Shown: one piece after another, positions 11,201-26,200 of the stretch
Numbering within the stretch: the stretch's first letter is position 1
How the letters are laid out: each line of letters opens with the position of its first letter
Assembly: GCA_037954665.1 (NCBI GenBank)
Contig: JBBMOL010000593.1
Location: 62,001-126,000 of the forward strand
DNA: 64,000 nt
DNA from: Laguncularia racemosa
Lineage: Eukaryota; Streptophyta; Magnoliopsida; Myrtales; Combretaceae
Direction: 5' to 3'
The notes under the pieces: model-generated
What the model was told of the DNA's origin: nothing
The model's database searches: none
Seen by the model: only the letters and a program-made list of their open reading frames with translations
Program-made: the position numbers and the translations under genes

Positions 11201-14200
11201 GAAAGGAAAAACAGACATCTCCTTGAGTGTCTACTGCTTGTTTCTTGATTAATCGTTTACCTTCATCTGTTCTTCAGGGTGAAACTCCATACAAAGTATT
11301 GTTTCCTACAAAACCATTGTTTCCTATTGAACTAAGGATATTTGGTACTCTCTACTTTGTTCGTGATGTCCGTCCCCAAATAACAAAATTAGATCCTAAG
11401 TCTCTCAAATGTGTCTTTTTGGGTTACTCCAGGGTTCAAAAGGGATATCGGTGTTATTGCTCTCATCTTGATAAGTATTTGGTGTCAGCTGATGTTTCAT
11501 TTGTAGAAAACAATCCGTTTTTTCCTTCATCTATTGGAACACCAACACCGGATGAGGATGATGATATACTAATTTATCATATTACTTATCCGTCTCTAGA
11601 TATGCCTTCGCCGCCTTCGCCGCCACCGCCACCGCCACCTCCACCTCCACCACAGCCTCCTGTTCAACATGTCTACTCTAGACGGAGAGACCTGCCTGCT
11701 TCATGTCCTGAACCATCCTCTTCTTCCTCATCAGATCCAGCTCCAGACGATCTTGATCTTCCTATTGCTCTTCGGAAAGGTAAACGTCACTGTACCTATC
11801 CTATTTCGTCCTTTGTTTCCTATGAAAACTTATCATCATCATCATCTTCATTTATTGCATCACTTGATACTGTGACAATTCCTAAATCTATTCATGTGGC
11901 CCTTTCTCATCCTGGTTGGCGTGATGCTATGATTGAAGAGATGATTGCCTTAGATACTAATGGCACTTGGGATCTCGTGAATTTGCCCGTAGACAAGAAG
12001 GCGATTGGTTGTAAATGGGTGTTTTTTGTTAAGGTTAATCTTGACGGCTCAGTAGCCCGGCTAAAAGATTGTCTTGTCGCTAAAGGTTATGCTCAAACCT
12101 ATGGCGTTGATTACTCTGTCACATTCTCCCCTGTGGCTAAGATGACTGCTGTTCGCTTATTTATCTCTTTAGCTGCTACTAATTATTGGCCGCTCTTCCA
12201 GTTAGACATTAAGAACGGCTTCTTACATGGCGATTTGCAGGAAGAAGTATACAAGGAGCAACCACTTGGGTTTGTTGCTCAGGGGGAGTCGGGTAAAGTC
12301 TGTCGTCTTCGGAAATCCTTATATGGACTGAAACAGAGCCCTCGTGCTTGGTTTGGGAAATTCAGTCAGGCTGTTGAGACATTTGGTCTTAGCAAGAATA
12401 GATTGGATCACTCGGTATTTTTTAAGTGTTCTGACTCGGGTATGATTCTTCTTATTGTATATGTTGATGACATTATTATTACAGGAAGTGACAGTGCAAG
12501 AATCTCATCATTGAAGTCATTTCTTCACACACAGTTTCATACCAAGAATTTGGGATTATTGAAATATTTCTTGGGGATTGAATTGACAAGGAGTAAGAAA
12601 GGCATTTTCCTCTCTCAACCGAAATTAGGTGCTAAGCCGTGTAGCACACCCATGCTCCCTAATATGCAGCTAACTAAAGAGGGTGAGTTATTTCAGGATC
12701 CAGAGAGGTATAGACGTTTGGTTGGGAAATTAAATTGTCTCACAGTGACTCGTCTCGATATTGCTTATCTCGTAAGTGTGGTAAGTCAGTTTATGTCATC
12801 TCCTACCGTGCATCATTGGGCAGCTTTGGAGCAAATTCTGTGTTACCTGAAAGGTGCCCCAGGACGTGGTTTAGTTTATGGTAGTCAGGGATATAATTAT
12901 ATTGAGTGTTTCTCAGATGCAGATTGGGCAGGATCCAAAATAGACAGAAGATCCACCACTGGGTATTGTGTATTTGTGGGTGGAAACTTGGTCTCTTGGA
13001 AAAGCAAGAAACAACATGTTGTGTCTCGCTTAAGTGCAGAGTTGGAATATAGGGCTATGACACACTCAGTATGTGAGATAAAGTGGATTTATCAGCTCTT
13101 ACTTGAAGTTGGCTTTAAGGTGCCAATACCTGCACAATTGTGGTGTGATAGTCAGGCAGCTATTCATATTGCATCTAATCCCGTGTCTCATGAACGAACG
13201 AAACACATTGAGATTGACTGTCATTTCATTCGAGAGAAGATACAACAAAACTTGTTCTCTACAAAGCATGTTAAGACCGGAGAACAGTTGGCAGATATCT
13301 TTACTAAAGCATTAAATGGGGTTAGAGTCAGTTATATTTGTAACAAGTTGGGCATAATTAATATCTATGCTCCAACTTGAGGAGGAGTGTTATAATATGT
13401 ATATTAATGTATAATAACCTACATTAATGTGTATTATTAACTAGCTATTATTAGAAGATTTCATTTCCTAAAATAGATATATAAATCCTGTATATATAGA
13501 TATCAATTTCTATATGAAAAAGCAATGTAATAAGATTATATTTTCTTTCAAATTACACATTTCATTTGAATTCCATACATATTTATAGGCAAGATTACTT
13601 GAATTTCCCTCCTAATACTTCCCTAACTACTATCCTGAAACTACCCCCCACTATCCCCCACTACGCCTGCTCCCCGTCTTCCTTATTCCTACGTGTGCTG
13701 CCTTTCCCCCCACGTTTGGAAGGTTCAGCTGGTTCCCCCACGATCTCCGCTACTGCTGTTGTGCTCCTGCTGGTTGCCCTGATCGTGGTCCTTGGTCCTA
13801 GTGATATGAGCCCGACGTCTGTGGTACACTTGGGCATATGGTGTGGCTGCTGGAGTGGGCCGTGTAACATAAAACTACCTCCCTTGGTTGCTGTATAAGG
13901 AGCAAAGAACTGGGAACACACACTTGTAGGCTTCTTCTTGGGGAAAAAATTACCATTCTCTCTTGTGCAAGTCACGACGTCTGTGGTACTCTGTGCAACT
14001 TTTGAGATCTTGTGTTCATCTTGATGAACCAATTGAGCTAGAACTAGAGATTACACCTTCACAAGTTCCTGAAACTCCTCTTAGTAAAGGGGAAGTGGAG
14101 GAATATGAAAACAAGATGGAGGAGGAGGAAGAAGAGGACAAAGAAAGAACAAAAAATAGTGAGGAACTAGGAAGTACTAGCAAAGTACAGATTACTACAC

Positions 14201-17200
14201 CAAGTTCTCAAAAGTTGTTTGGTACACTTAGAAACCATGAGATGATTAACTCAACTTCATCTAGTGAAGGGAGATCATCTGGTTTGAGTGCAAAGAAGAG
14301 GAGGAAGAAGAAGGTTTACAAATGCCAGAAGTATTACACTTGAAAAAGTTTTTTTATTATAATGAATCTAGCTTCATGGAACATAAGAGGTCTGAAGGAC
14401 CCATTGAAGTATGCAGAAATAAAGAAGTTTTGTAGGGAGAATCGAATATTAGTAATGGGGTTGTTGAGAACCAGAATAATGAAGAGAGGGTCAAGTCATT
14501 TTTAATGGCAAACTGGGAGCTTAGAATTAACTCAATGGCTAGAAAGAGGATATGGTTGATGTGGGACTCAAGAAGCTGGAATATTAGAATGGATCAAATG
14601 TTTCCGTTTATGCTATGTTTGTCTATGCATCTAATTCTGAAAATGAGAAGAAACTTACTATGGAAGGACTTGGTCGAGTTAGCTCTATCTATGTCTAATC
14701 ATCCATATGGGTGGTTCTAGGGGACTTTGATGTGATTAGATCGATTAATGAGAAGAAAGGAGGTAGAACAATGAAAACATCGGTAATGATGGATTTTGTG
14801 AATTTCCTTGATGAAGCAGATGGATGACCTTCGATTTAGGGGGGGATTTCTACTCTTGGTCGAGCAAACAATTGGATAATTCAATCTTGAAAAAGTTAGA
14901 TAGGATATTGGTTAATCAGAAATTGCTAAGCAATTTACCAAATTGTGATGCCAGTTTTATAGCCTCTATTCTTTTTTATCATTTGGCAGAAGTTTTGCAT
15001 ATGGAGAAGAATTCGGGAAAAAGGAAAATTCCATTCTAATTCTTTGAATTTTGGATGGAATCGCAAGAGTTCCTCCTTAAGGTTGAAGCAATTTGGTCAC
15101 ATGAAATCAAAGGATCCAAAGTGTGCCAAATAGTAAATAATGCCACATTCTCACACCTTACAGAAAGAGTGAAATTAGCAAAGGAACATCTAATGGAGAT
15201 CCAAAGCTCTATTGCAAAAGGAGATACAGCACTAATAGACTAAGAAAAAGTAGCTTTTAAGGAGTACTATATGCTAAGGGGAGCAAAAGAAAGTTTATGT
15301 AGACAAAAGTCAAGGGTGAAGTGGCTGAAATTGGGAGATAAGAACACTTTTTACTTCCATAAAATGATCTGTCATAGACAAAACAGGAATGCTATATACA
15401 GGCTAGAAAAGGAGGATGGAATAGAGATTAGGGGAGATGAGGAAGTGAAGAGGGAAATAGTAGCATACTTCTCCAGATTGATGGGAGGATAGCAAATGGT
15501 CATCACATACACAGAAGTACAAGACTATTTATAAGAGATTGTCGGAGCAATAGCTCTTGCAAGTTAGTAGTCCATTTTCGGATGAGGAGATTAAAAAGGC
15601 CTTCTAGGTCCAAATGGGCTTTCTGCCAAGTTTTTCAAAACAACATGGCATATTATTGAGGAAGATATGATTAAAGGGGTGAAAGAGTTTATGGGATCGA
15701 GAAATATGCTAAAGGAATTGAATTTCACAGTTGTCTCCCTTGTTCCTAAGATTGCTAATCCCACAAATCTTGCTGACTGTAGACCAATATCTTGTTGCAA
15801 CACAATTTACAAAGTAATAACCAAGTGTGTCTAGAATGAAAATGGTTCTACTAGTGTTAGTGGGGAAAGAACAATTTGCTTTCATTAGAGGGCGTCGTAT
15901 CTTGGATAACATATTTTGTAGCACAAGAATTGGCTAATGGATACCAAAATAATAAAGGGGCTTCGACATGTATGCTGAAAATAGACATCCATAAAGCATA
16001 TGACACAATAAATTGGAGCTTTATAGAAGCAGTGCTCACAAGTATGAACTTTCCCTACACATTTTATCAAGTTGGTGATGCAATGCATTTCAATCCCAAA
16101 CTTTTCTTTCAATATCAATGGAGAATTGGTTGGTTTCATCCCTATAGCTTAAGAGGTCTCAAACAAGGTGATCCAATGTCTCCATACCTGTTTGTTCTTG
16201 GCATGGAAGTTTACTTAGGGATTTTAAGGCAACTTATTGATAATTTCAGATTCTCATATCACTGGAGATGTAAGAAAGATCGACTCACACATTTGTGTAT
16301 TGCAGATGATCTGTTAATCTTTTGTAAGGGAAACCTTGAGTCGGTCAGAGTGATTAAGGAATCTCTAAAAACTTTTGATTCTATCTTAGGTCTCAAAGTA
16401 AATAGCAGCAAAAGGTTGGTGTTCTTATATAATATACCTCCTCCAGCAAAGGCTCAAATACTATAGATGATAGAGTTTAAAGAAGGGATACTCTCTATTT
16501 GTTACCTTGGGGTACAACTTATAGCTTCCAAACTCTGTAAAACAGATTGCGAAGTCCTAATTGATAGAATTTTGGCCAAAATCAATTCTTGGATTTCAAA
16601 ATTCTTATCTTATATTGGACGACTTCAACTTATTAAGTCAGTCCTATTCCCAATGTAGGTTTATTGGGCTTCAATGTTTATTCTTCCAAAAAAGGTAGTG
16701 GAATCCATTGAAAGACTTATGTGTAACTTTTTATGGAGTGAGAGGCCTAATATTTCAATGAAAGCCAAGGTAAGATGGCAAGAAGTATGCACACCAATTG
16801 ATCAAGGGGGTTTGAGCATTCCTAAACTTGAAATATGGAACAAAGTAGCTCAACTCAAACATATCTAGCACTTATGTAGTGACCTAGTAAGAGACGTTTA
16901 GAGTGAATGGGTTCATTCCAATTTCCTCAAAGGAACTTCATTTTGGGAAACGAGAAGACCTGTCAAGTGTTCATGGAGCTGGTACAAATTGTTGAAACTT
17001 TGCCAGTTAGCAAGAAGTATGTTTAAATGGGAAGTGGGTGATGGTCTATTTATATCTCTATGGTCAGACTTTTGGCTACCAATTGAATCTTTAAACATGT
17101 TACACAGCACTAGAACAATCTCTGCTTTAGGGCTCCCTTTGAATCCTACACTATGCTCAATTATGCAAAGCAATGGTTGGGAATTTCCACAGAACAATTT

Positions 17201-20200
17201 TGGAATGGTTTCACAATACCATCAAAAATAATACTTGATCCACAGAAAATTGATAGGTTTATATTGGATAAGGAGGTATCTGGAATATTTTATATCAAAA
17301 GCGCTTATAAGGCTTTATCTAATTAGAATGTTAAGGTTCCTTGGGCCAAGATGATCTGAAATAAGTATTCCTTACTACGACACTCATTTATCATGTGGCT
17401 AGCTTGGAAAAGGAAACTTCACACTTTAGATAAACTCTATAATTGGGGAATATTTGCCTCAACAGCATGTTTCCTATGTTCAAATGGAAATGAGAACCAT
17501 GATCACTTGTTTTTAGAGTGTACATACTTAAAATAGGTTTGGAAGTCAGTCTTGATGGAACTTAAATGCCCAATATCCTTCCTTTCTTGGCATAATGTAA
17601 CAACAGAGCTCATGCACCTATCACCAGGAAGCTACCCAATAACACTAGTATGGAGAGTAGCACTTTCAACAGTAGTATATTGCATTTGGAGAGCAAGGAA
17701 CTTATCTCGCTTGGGATTCCCACTACCTCAACCAATGTTCTTGGCTAGACAGATTTTAGCTTATTCTAAGCTTCTTGTACCGTGAATATGGTTTTACTTT
17801 GTATTCATAAATTTGTGAAATTCTAGTTCTAGGATTGAATTTTACTGCAACTCATTAATGCGTTTAGCGGTTGTATATTCTTTCTCATTAATATACTTAA
17901 TTACTTACCAAAAAAAGAAGTTGGAATATGGAAGTTTGACCAAAATGGGCTTTCAGGTAAATACCATGCATTTTCTTCCATTAAGGAACATAGCTTTGTT
18001 GTAGGAGGTGGGCTGATGCTCCTCATCTCATGGGCACTATATATAGTGTTCAATGGGCTTATTGAAAGCCAAAAATCTGCCTAGAGCGATATGGCTAAAC
18101 CATCATTGGGTTCCCATTAGAAACTATTGCGGATTGAACTCCTTAGCTTTAGTAACTTCTTCCAGGCCCAAGAGCATGTGGTTGGTGCTCTTGTTGACCA
18201 AAAGCTTTTTCCTTTCAATAGAGTGGAGTTTACTCATTCTAGCTATAGACTTTTAGGGCCTTCTTTGCACAAGTGCCATATATGCTTGATCTAGATTGCC
18301 TTGTTCCATAGGCATAAGTTTGGTACCCTAAACCGCTGCATTTCAGGGTTTACAAACATTAACCCTTTGAGCCTTAGCCTTAGAAAAGATGTTAGGTCTT
18401 CCGCTCTACAAAAAATTCCTAATTAGTTGATCAATTCTTCTTGTGATAGCTTTAGGTAGTAAAAAAACTGAGCTTCGGAAAACTTACATTGAGAAAAGAA
18501 TTGATTTGACTAACTGTAGTCTACTTGCATATGAGAGGTATTTACAAGTCCAAGAGTTGATGTGGGCCATGATTCTTTCCAAAAGAGCATCATAGTCCTA
18601 CTTTTTAAGCTTTGTAGGGAGTAGTGGAACATCCAAGTAGCACATTGGTAACTTACTTTCCTGGAATTGAGTGGACTGAAGGATTTCCTCTTTGACTCTT
18701 TTAGGGACATGGGAGAGGAAGATACTACTTTTGTTGCTGTTAGCACCCAATCTAAAGAGCAAATGGAATTGCTGGAAGGTATTTTTGATCAATGAAATTG
18801 ATTCTACATTGCCTTTAGCAAAAATAAGGAGGTCATGTGCAAAGCAAAAGTAAGTTAACCTTTTAGGTCAACATCTCCAATGAAAAGAAAACTGAGGGTT
18901 TATGGTAAGCCTCCTCAGTGAAGTGGAGGGAACTTCCATGCCTATTACAAATAAGTAAATGGGAGATAGCATCCCTTTGTCTCAAGCCTTGTTTTCTTGC
19001 AAAGTACCCCATTAGTTCTCCATTAATATTAATAGAGAATTTTGGAGTGGTGATGCACTGAGTGATAAGGGTATATATGTGTAATGGAAATTGCATGGCT
19101 TTGAAGACCTCTAATATGAAGTCCTAAAGTATTGTGTCCTATGCCAATTTTAAAGTACAACATGGTGCTTTCTTTTGTGTATGATATCCAGCTATCAATT
19201 CTTGGGTAATAAATATGTTATCAGTGATTTTCTGCCCAGGAATGAAGGTTGCGTGTTCTCTTCCAATCAATGATGGTAGGACGTTTTTATGACATGTTGC
19301 AAGAATTTTAGGTATAGCCTTGTAAAGAAAATTGTAGCACGCAATAGAGCAAAATTCTCTAATGTCGAGGGGTTAGCTACTTTTGGAACTAAGGAGTTGA
19401 TGGTGGCATTTATCTCCTTGAGCAAGTGACCCGATGTTAGGAATTCTGTGACCATTGCATTCATCTCATCTCCTAGAATGTCCCAAGTTTCCTTGAAGAA
19501 TTTTGCAAATTAGCCATTTGGACTCGATTCTTTTTCATGTGCTTGTGAAACAAACTCTATCTAATCTCTTCTTTAGTGAATGTTGCTTACTTAACTTCCA
19601 AGTCACTAAGTTACTAATTTCCTCAGATCTGAGAGGGTGATTTGGGCTGCTGTGAAGCTGTTAGAAGTGAGATACTGCTAAGTCTTTGACTTCGTTAGCT
19701 CTTGCTACCTCACTTCCATTCTCCTTTGTCAATCGGTATAAGGAGCTTTTGTTGTGGAGGTTCTTCATGGCTTTATGAAAGAAAGAAGTGTTTTTGTCCC
19801 CTAGTTTTAGCCAATTAGCACTGGATTTTTGTTTGAAGAAACTTTCCTCTGCTCCTCGGAGTAAGTAGTACTCCTTGAAAGCCACCTTCTCCTCATCCAA
19901 TTGTGAAGTGTCACCATTGCTACGTATGGAGGCTTATAGCTGTAGAAGATTGTTTTTGGCCACTTGCACTCGATTGGATAGCTGGGACTACTCACACCAG
20001 TTCAAGTTTTGAGTTTCACTTTGAGTAATTTGAGTTTCCTAATAACTTGGAACATTTTTTATCCTTCAATTTTACCACTTTGGGTGTTGGTGACTATGTC
20101 CTTGAAGCTCTTGTGATTGGACTAGAAATTGAAGAACTTAAGTGGCGTCTTTTTGTCTCTAGAATTATAGTCCATACATGTAATGGCAAGGGAGTGGTCC

Positions 20201-23200
20201 GAGAGCAATGGGGATATGAGCTTTGCTTGAGTTCTAGGGAGTACACTCAACCAATGATGGTTAACCAAAACCCTATTCAATTTCCTCAAAACTGGGTTTT
20301 TTTCTTGCCTATTGGTTTATGTGAAAAAATCCCCTAATAAGATCATAAACACGTTCTTGTAACAAATGTCTTGCTTAAAGTAAGGAGCTCTTTTGATTTC
20401 TTTTGCCATATTAAGTTCGATGTTGGAAAGATTTTTATACAAACACCCACAAACGGATAATGGGTATGTGATGAAAAGATCTGTCTCAAATTCCTTGCCC
20501 AAAAATTTTTCGTTACTTAAAAAAAGATTTGTCTCAAAGTCATTGAACTTTCACTTGTTTTTTTTCTTATAGATAGAGAAAAATAAACTTTTGGACACTA
20601 GTTTTTCAGCATAGCAATTATCCTGTAGTTGCAATTCTATCAATTTTGTTTGTTGGGGATTTTAGGAAATGGTATTATAACTTCAACAACCCCCACATGT
20701 CTTAATTAGGGCCACCACAAAAAAAATGCAAGCATCACTTAATGGGAATTCAGATACTACTCTTGCAGCCTAAGCCAATTAGTAAGTCCAGTCCTTGACA
20801 TTTAACTTTTGGCCTAATGACTTGGGATTGCATTAATTCCTACACCTTAGACCGTTAAGCGGCTTTTTTTTCCTCCCTCCTCCTCCTCCTCCTTCTCCTT
20901 CCTCTTGTGTGTTGTGCTTTCAACAACCCCACCCCTTCTTCTCTGTTCTCCTATCATATTTCCATTGATTGCTCATATTAATACCTAAAGGCAAGACTTC
21001 TCCATAATGAGATATTTTCTCAAATAGCTCCAAGTTTCAAGTTTTAGATCCATTATGTGTGGTTGGGTCTATGGTTCAATTCTTCACACTGTCTTCTTGC
21101 TCTATATTGAATCAATTCTGGTATGAAGGCCGTCAACTAATGTTTCAACTTGTGAATGGAAACATAATGACCACACTTGTAGCTGTAGCTGCAAGTTCTG
21201 AAAGATGTGATTCATTTTGAAATTTAACATGCCATGTAATGTTGTGCAGCCAGAATTTGCAAAACCTTCAGATTGTAAGGCATTTGGTCAAATCATTGGA
21301 TGACTTTTGCTCTCCGAAACTCAATGTACTAAGAAGTTTTCTGTTTACAGTAACTAGTTATAAAACAAAATATCATTACCTAAACCAATGTGGTAAGATG
21401 GATTGTCTACCTTCCTAATCAGCTAAAATAAAAGTAGGCAACATGAAAGTGTTTCTTGAAACATGTCTTTTTGTGGTAAATTGAGCTACTTTCATTTGAT
21501 GAGAAAAAACAATGTTGACTGAAATGGAGGTGTGTGCATGCGGAGTTTGCTTTTATTTGTGCATCCACTGTGATTCAATAACTGTCTTGCATGCTGCACC
21601 ATCAGTGTGGACAAATTATTAAAATTGTTCCTTGCTTGTGAAGTATCATTTTGCTCCTGCATTATTTTGTTTTATTGATAATTGTGACAATTTGAGTCTT
21701 TCTTCTGGCAGGGAGAAGTGGATTGTCCATTTTACTTAAAAACTGGGAGGTAAATAATTCTCTATTATATCAGATCATTTCATCCCCTAAGGGAATTTAT
21801 GAATGGCTAAAGATTATAATTCCTCTCTCATGGAAAGCAGTTGCAAGTATGGAGGCAATTGCCGCTATAATCATCCTGACTGGAATGGTAAGACTGCTAC
21901 TTTGTATTTAAGAAAAGACTGTTCTAAACATTTCTTTTAGATATTTTTTGGCTAGTGTAATTTTTACAGCAGTGGGGTTATTGTTGTAGCAATCAATCCA
22001 CCTGTTATTGCTGCTGTTGCTTCTAATTCTTCCATAGCAGCATCTCCTGCTACTTATCGTGGTGGTGTTGTTGATCCATCAGCCTCAATCTTGCAAACAT
22101 TTGACCCTTGCATGACACAGGCAATGGTAAGTATTCATTTTCTTAAATGTTGTCAACCTAACTATTACTTGTGCCACAAATACCTTTCAGATTTATGCAC
22201 TTTTCTTCTTGTTTGTTTGCTTCAAATCCTTGAATTACTTGTATATATGTTGAAAGTACTCCCATTCATTGTCCTTTTCCAACACCCAATCCCCTCCTCC
22301 TCTCTCCCCTTTTCGACTGTTTTTGCTAACAATTTTTGTAATTTGATATTGTAGCTTGGCATGGGCACTGCTATCTATCCTCAACGGCCTGGGCAAATTG
22401 AATGTGATGTGAGCATGCTCTTATTACTTATTTATCAGTAGTGGTTTTTATATTGAAAGTAAGTTGAGTCAATTGCTAAGTTTTGCAATGCTTGTGTTTG
22501 AGCATGGAGCCTATTCAACGGCTACAATAGTATATGTTTAATGAAAAACTATCTTCTTCTTCCTTGGAGCTAATGCATATAATTTGTGAGAAGAAGAGTT
22601 CTTAATTTTATCTAAGCAGATGAGTTGGCTTGACAATGAAGGTTTGTAGATAATTTTTGAGCCCTAGGCCTTTTCTTTTTCTTTCCCCCGAAATGGCATG
22701 AGAATTTTAGTAGGATTTACATGAAATTGTTATTGTTGCTATACGCCTTTCTTGAGTGATCTACAAATGCTTCATGGGGGTAGATTTTATAAAGTGCTAA
22801 AGGCTTCACAGTTAGGATTCATTTCAAAAAGGTGCCTCTGAAAAATCTAAATACTCTCAAAGACCTTACAACGTTACATTTACTAACATTTGAGAGCTTA
22901 GAACTTTAGCAAGGACACTTCTGAGTGAGGATGGGAGAGGGACACTTTTGTTGTTAATTACATGGAGAATTATCTGTCCCGTAACCCATAAAGTTGGTCA
23001 AAAGCTGAATTTCTTCCATAGGATTAAAGAGATTACTTGTAGTATTGTCTTGTAAAATGGCTTCATTTTCATTAGAGGCTTGATGATCTGGAGTTTAGCT
23101 CTTGATGAACTGGAAAATGCTATATATTCTACTTCATTTTTGTTAGACTATGTAAATCTGATAAGTAAAATTGTATTCTTTACTGATAATACAAGGACAA

Positions 23201-26200
23201 TAGATATAGAGATACAACTTCTACCTAACTTCTACTTAACATTATATTAATTACAACTTAGAAAATATAATTCTAGAAACTATAAACTATAATTACAACA
23301 TAGAAACTATAACATATTATAATACTTCCCTCCCAAGTTGAAGCATAGATATTGATCATGCCCAACTTGTTACATATATCATCAATTCTAACACTATTCA
23401 AAGCTTTGGTGAAGATATCTGCTAACTGTTCTTCAGTTCTGACATGTCCTATAGAAATCAAATTTTGTTGTATCCTCTCACGGATGAAATGACAATCAAT
23501 TTCAATATGTTTGGTTCGCTCATGAAACACAGGGTTAGATGCAATGTGAATGGCTGCCTAATTGTTACACCATAACTAGGCAGGTATAGGCACTTTAAAT
23601 CCAACTTCAATCAAGAGCTGATGAATCCACATTATTTCACATGTTGATTGTGCTATAGCTCTATATTCTGCCTCTACACTTGAGCGGGATACTGTGTGTT
23701 GTTTCTTGCTTTTCTGAGTGATTAGATTTCCGTCAACAAACACACAATACCCAGTGCTGGAACTTTTATCTATTTTAGATCCTACCAAATCAGCATCCGA
23801 AAAATACTCAATACAATTATGTTTGTGATTTTCATATACTAAACCATGTCCAGGAGCACTCTTTAGATAACACAAAATTTGATCTAAAGTTACCCAATGA
23901 TCCACCATAGGAGAAGACACGAACTGACTTATAATACTAACTGGGTATGTAATATCAGGACGAGTTATTGCGAGATAGTTTAACTTTCTAACTAGATGTC
24001 TGTACTTTTCTAGATCCTTGAATGATTCTCCTTCTTTTGTAAGCTGCATATTAGGAGTCATAGGCGTATTGCATGGCTTAGCTCCCAATTTACTTGTCTC
24101 AATTAATAAGTCAAGTATATATTTCCTCTGAGATAGAAAAATGCCTTTTTTACTTCTTGTCAACTTAATTCCTAAGAAATACTTCAGTTGCCCCAAATCC
24201 TTAGTATGAAATTGAGTGTGAAGGAGTGATTTGAGAGAGGTAATGCCAACGCTATTATTTCCTGTAATGATAATATCATCAACATATACAATGAGGATAA
24301 TTATAGTAGTGTCAAAATACTTAGAGAATACTGAGTGATCCGATTTGCTCTTTCTTAGACCAAAACTCTCAACTGCTTGACTGAATTTCCCAAACCAAGC
24401 TTGAGGACTTTGTTTTAGTCCATATAATGACTTCCACAGGCGACAAACTTTACTTGACTTCCCTTGAGCAACAAATCTTGGTGGTTGCTCCATATAAACT
24501 TCCTCTTGCAAATCGCCATGTAAAAAGGCATTTTTTATATCCAATTGATATAAAGGCCAAGAATTAGAAGCTGCAATAGAGATAAATAGGCGAATAGCAG
24601 TTAACTTAGCCACAGGAGAAAATGTGTCTAAATAATCCACACCATAGGTTTGAGCATATCCCTTTGCCTTCTTTCTTGCAGGTAAGTTCACTAGATCCCA
24701 AGTATGATTTGTATCTAAGGCATTCATCTCATCAATCATAGCATCTCACCAACCAGGGTATGAAAGTGCAACATGAAGAGACTTTGGAATGGTCATGGTG
24801 TCGAGGGATGCAATAAATGAGGAAGACGATGATGACAAGTGATCATAAGATACACAAGAAGAAATTGGATAAGTACATTGGCGTTTACCTTTACGGAGTG
24901 CTATAGGAAGATCAAGATCACTTGTAGCCGAATCCATTGAGGAAGAAGAAACTGATGCAGGACATGAAGTAGGAGGAACTTGTTGTCGAGAGTACATACT
25001 GAATTGGAGGTTGTGATGGTGGGGGTAGTGGTAAGGTACCTAGAGACTTATAAGTAATATGATAAAAGTAACAAATCATCATCCTCTTCTTGTTTTGGAG
25101 TTTCAATGGATGAAAAATATGGTGTGTTTTCTACAAAAGTGACATCAATTGAGATAAGATATTTGTTAAGATGAGGACAAAAACACCGATATCTTCTTTG
25201 AACTTGAGAATATCCCAAAAAAATACATTTGAGAGATTTAGGATCAAGTTTAGTAACCTAAGGACGGACATCACGAACAAAACAAGTATTACCAAATATC
25301 TTAGGTTCAATAGGAAATAATGACTTCGTAGGGAACAATACTGTATAAGGAGTTTTACTTTGTAGAATAGATGAAGGGAGATGATTAATCAAAAAACAAG
25401 CAGTGGAGACTGCATCAACCAAAAATTGTTTAAGAACATGCATTTGAAATAGAAGTGCTTGTGCAGTCTCAAGAAGTTGTCTATTTTTTCTTTTAGCTAC
25501 TTCATTTTGAGAAGGTGTATCCACACTAGAAGATTGATGAAGGATACCATTTTGGAGCATATACGACTGAAATAAGTGAGAGAAATATTCTTTAGCATTA
25601 TCACTTCTTAATGTATGTATTGAGATATTGAATTGTGTTTTTATTTCAGCACAAATGGCAGAAAAATGTGAAAATGCCTCTGAACGATTTTTCATGAGAT
25701 AAAGCCAAGTCATACTAGAATAATCATTCACAAAGGTAACAATATACTGAAAACCAGCCTTAGCTACAATTGGGCATGGACCCTATACATCAGAATGAAC
25801 TAACTCAAAAGGTAAACTAGTCTTTTTATTGACTCTAGGTAAACTAGACAAACAATGGTATTTAGCAAAATGATAAGATTCACAATCCAAGGTAGAAACA
25901 TTATTAAATTATGGATAAATGGTCTTTAACACAGATAGAGAAGGGTGACCAAGCCGATAGTGAGCTTGGAAAGGTGTTAAGACACTTGAACATGCAACAG
26001 ACCTTTGCACTTGTGTATCCAATATATAGAGACCGCCCTATTCATGTCCTTTACCAATAATCTTCTTTGTCATAAGATCTTGAAACAGACAATGATCAGG
26101 ATAAAATGAGATGCAACAATTCGGTGCATGAGTAAGTTGACTTATTAATAGTAAGTTAAAGGAAAAATGTGGTAAACTTAACATAGACGATAAGGAAATC

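Larger units (their letters stand above)
9289..13557 (+). mobile_element. Ty1/copia element nested in the gypsy LTR (5' LTR lost)
   Basis: The leader begins directly against gypsy pol at about 9289. The gag-pol remnant runs from 9351 to 13380 and is followed by a purine tract GGAGGAG and the 3' LTR (13388-13557). No 5' LTR or primer-binding site exists. One deletion that removed the copia 5' LTR together with the gypsy 5' half explains this. Sequence and order are close to the minus-strand copia at 23151-33102, so both belong to one family. Confidence 0.88.
7256..13869 (-). mobile_element. Ty3/gypsy chromovirus with an internal copia insertion
   Basis: The element is bounded by TGTTAG at 7256 and GTAACA at 13869. 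It is flanked by the 5-bp duplication TAAAA (7251-7255 and 13870-13874) inside the ORF1 of a LINE. Minus-strand order: a partial LTR (13558-13869), the end of pol (9288-7743), then the complete 3' LTR (7742-7256). The gag, protease, reverse transcriptase and RNase H parts and the rest of the 5' LTR are gone. A plus-strand copia element sits between 9289 and 13557. Confidence 0.88.

Noticed and set aside
20047..20337. Plus-strand reading frame
   Set aside because: It is antisense to the LINE endonuclease/connector, which aligns residue by residue with the other LINE on the minus strand.
21838..21840. Alternative acceptor three bases upstream of 21841
   Set aside because: It would add one Ser and change the finger from CX8C to CX9C; the downstream AG gives the canonical spacing. 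Low-level use cannot be excluded.
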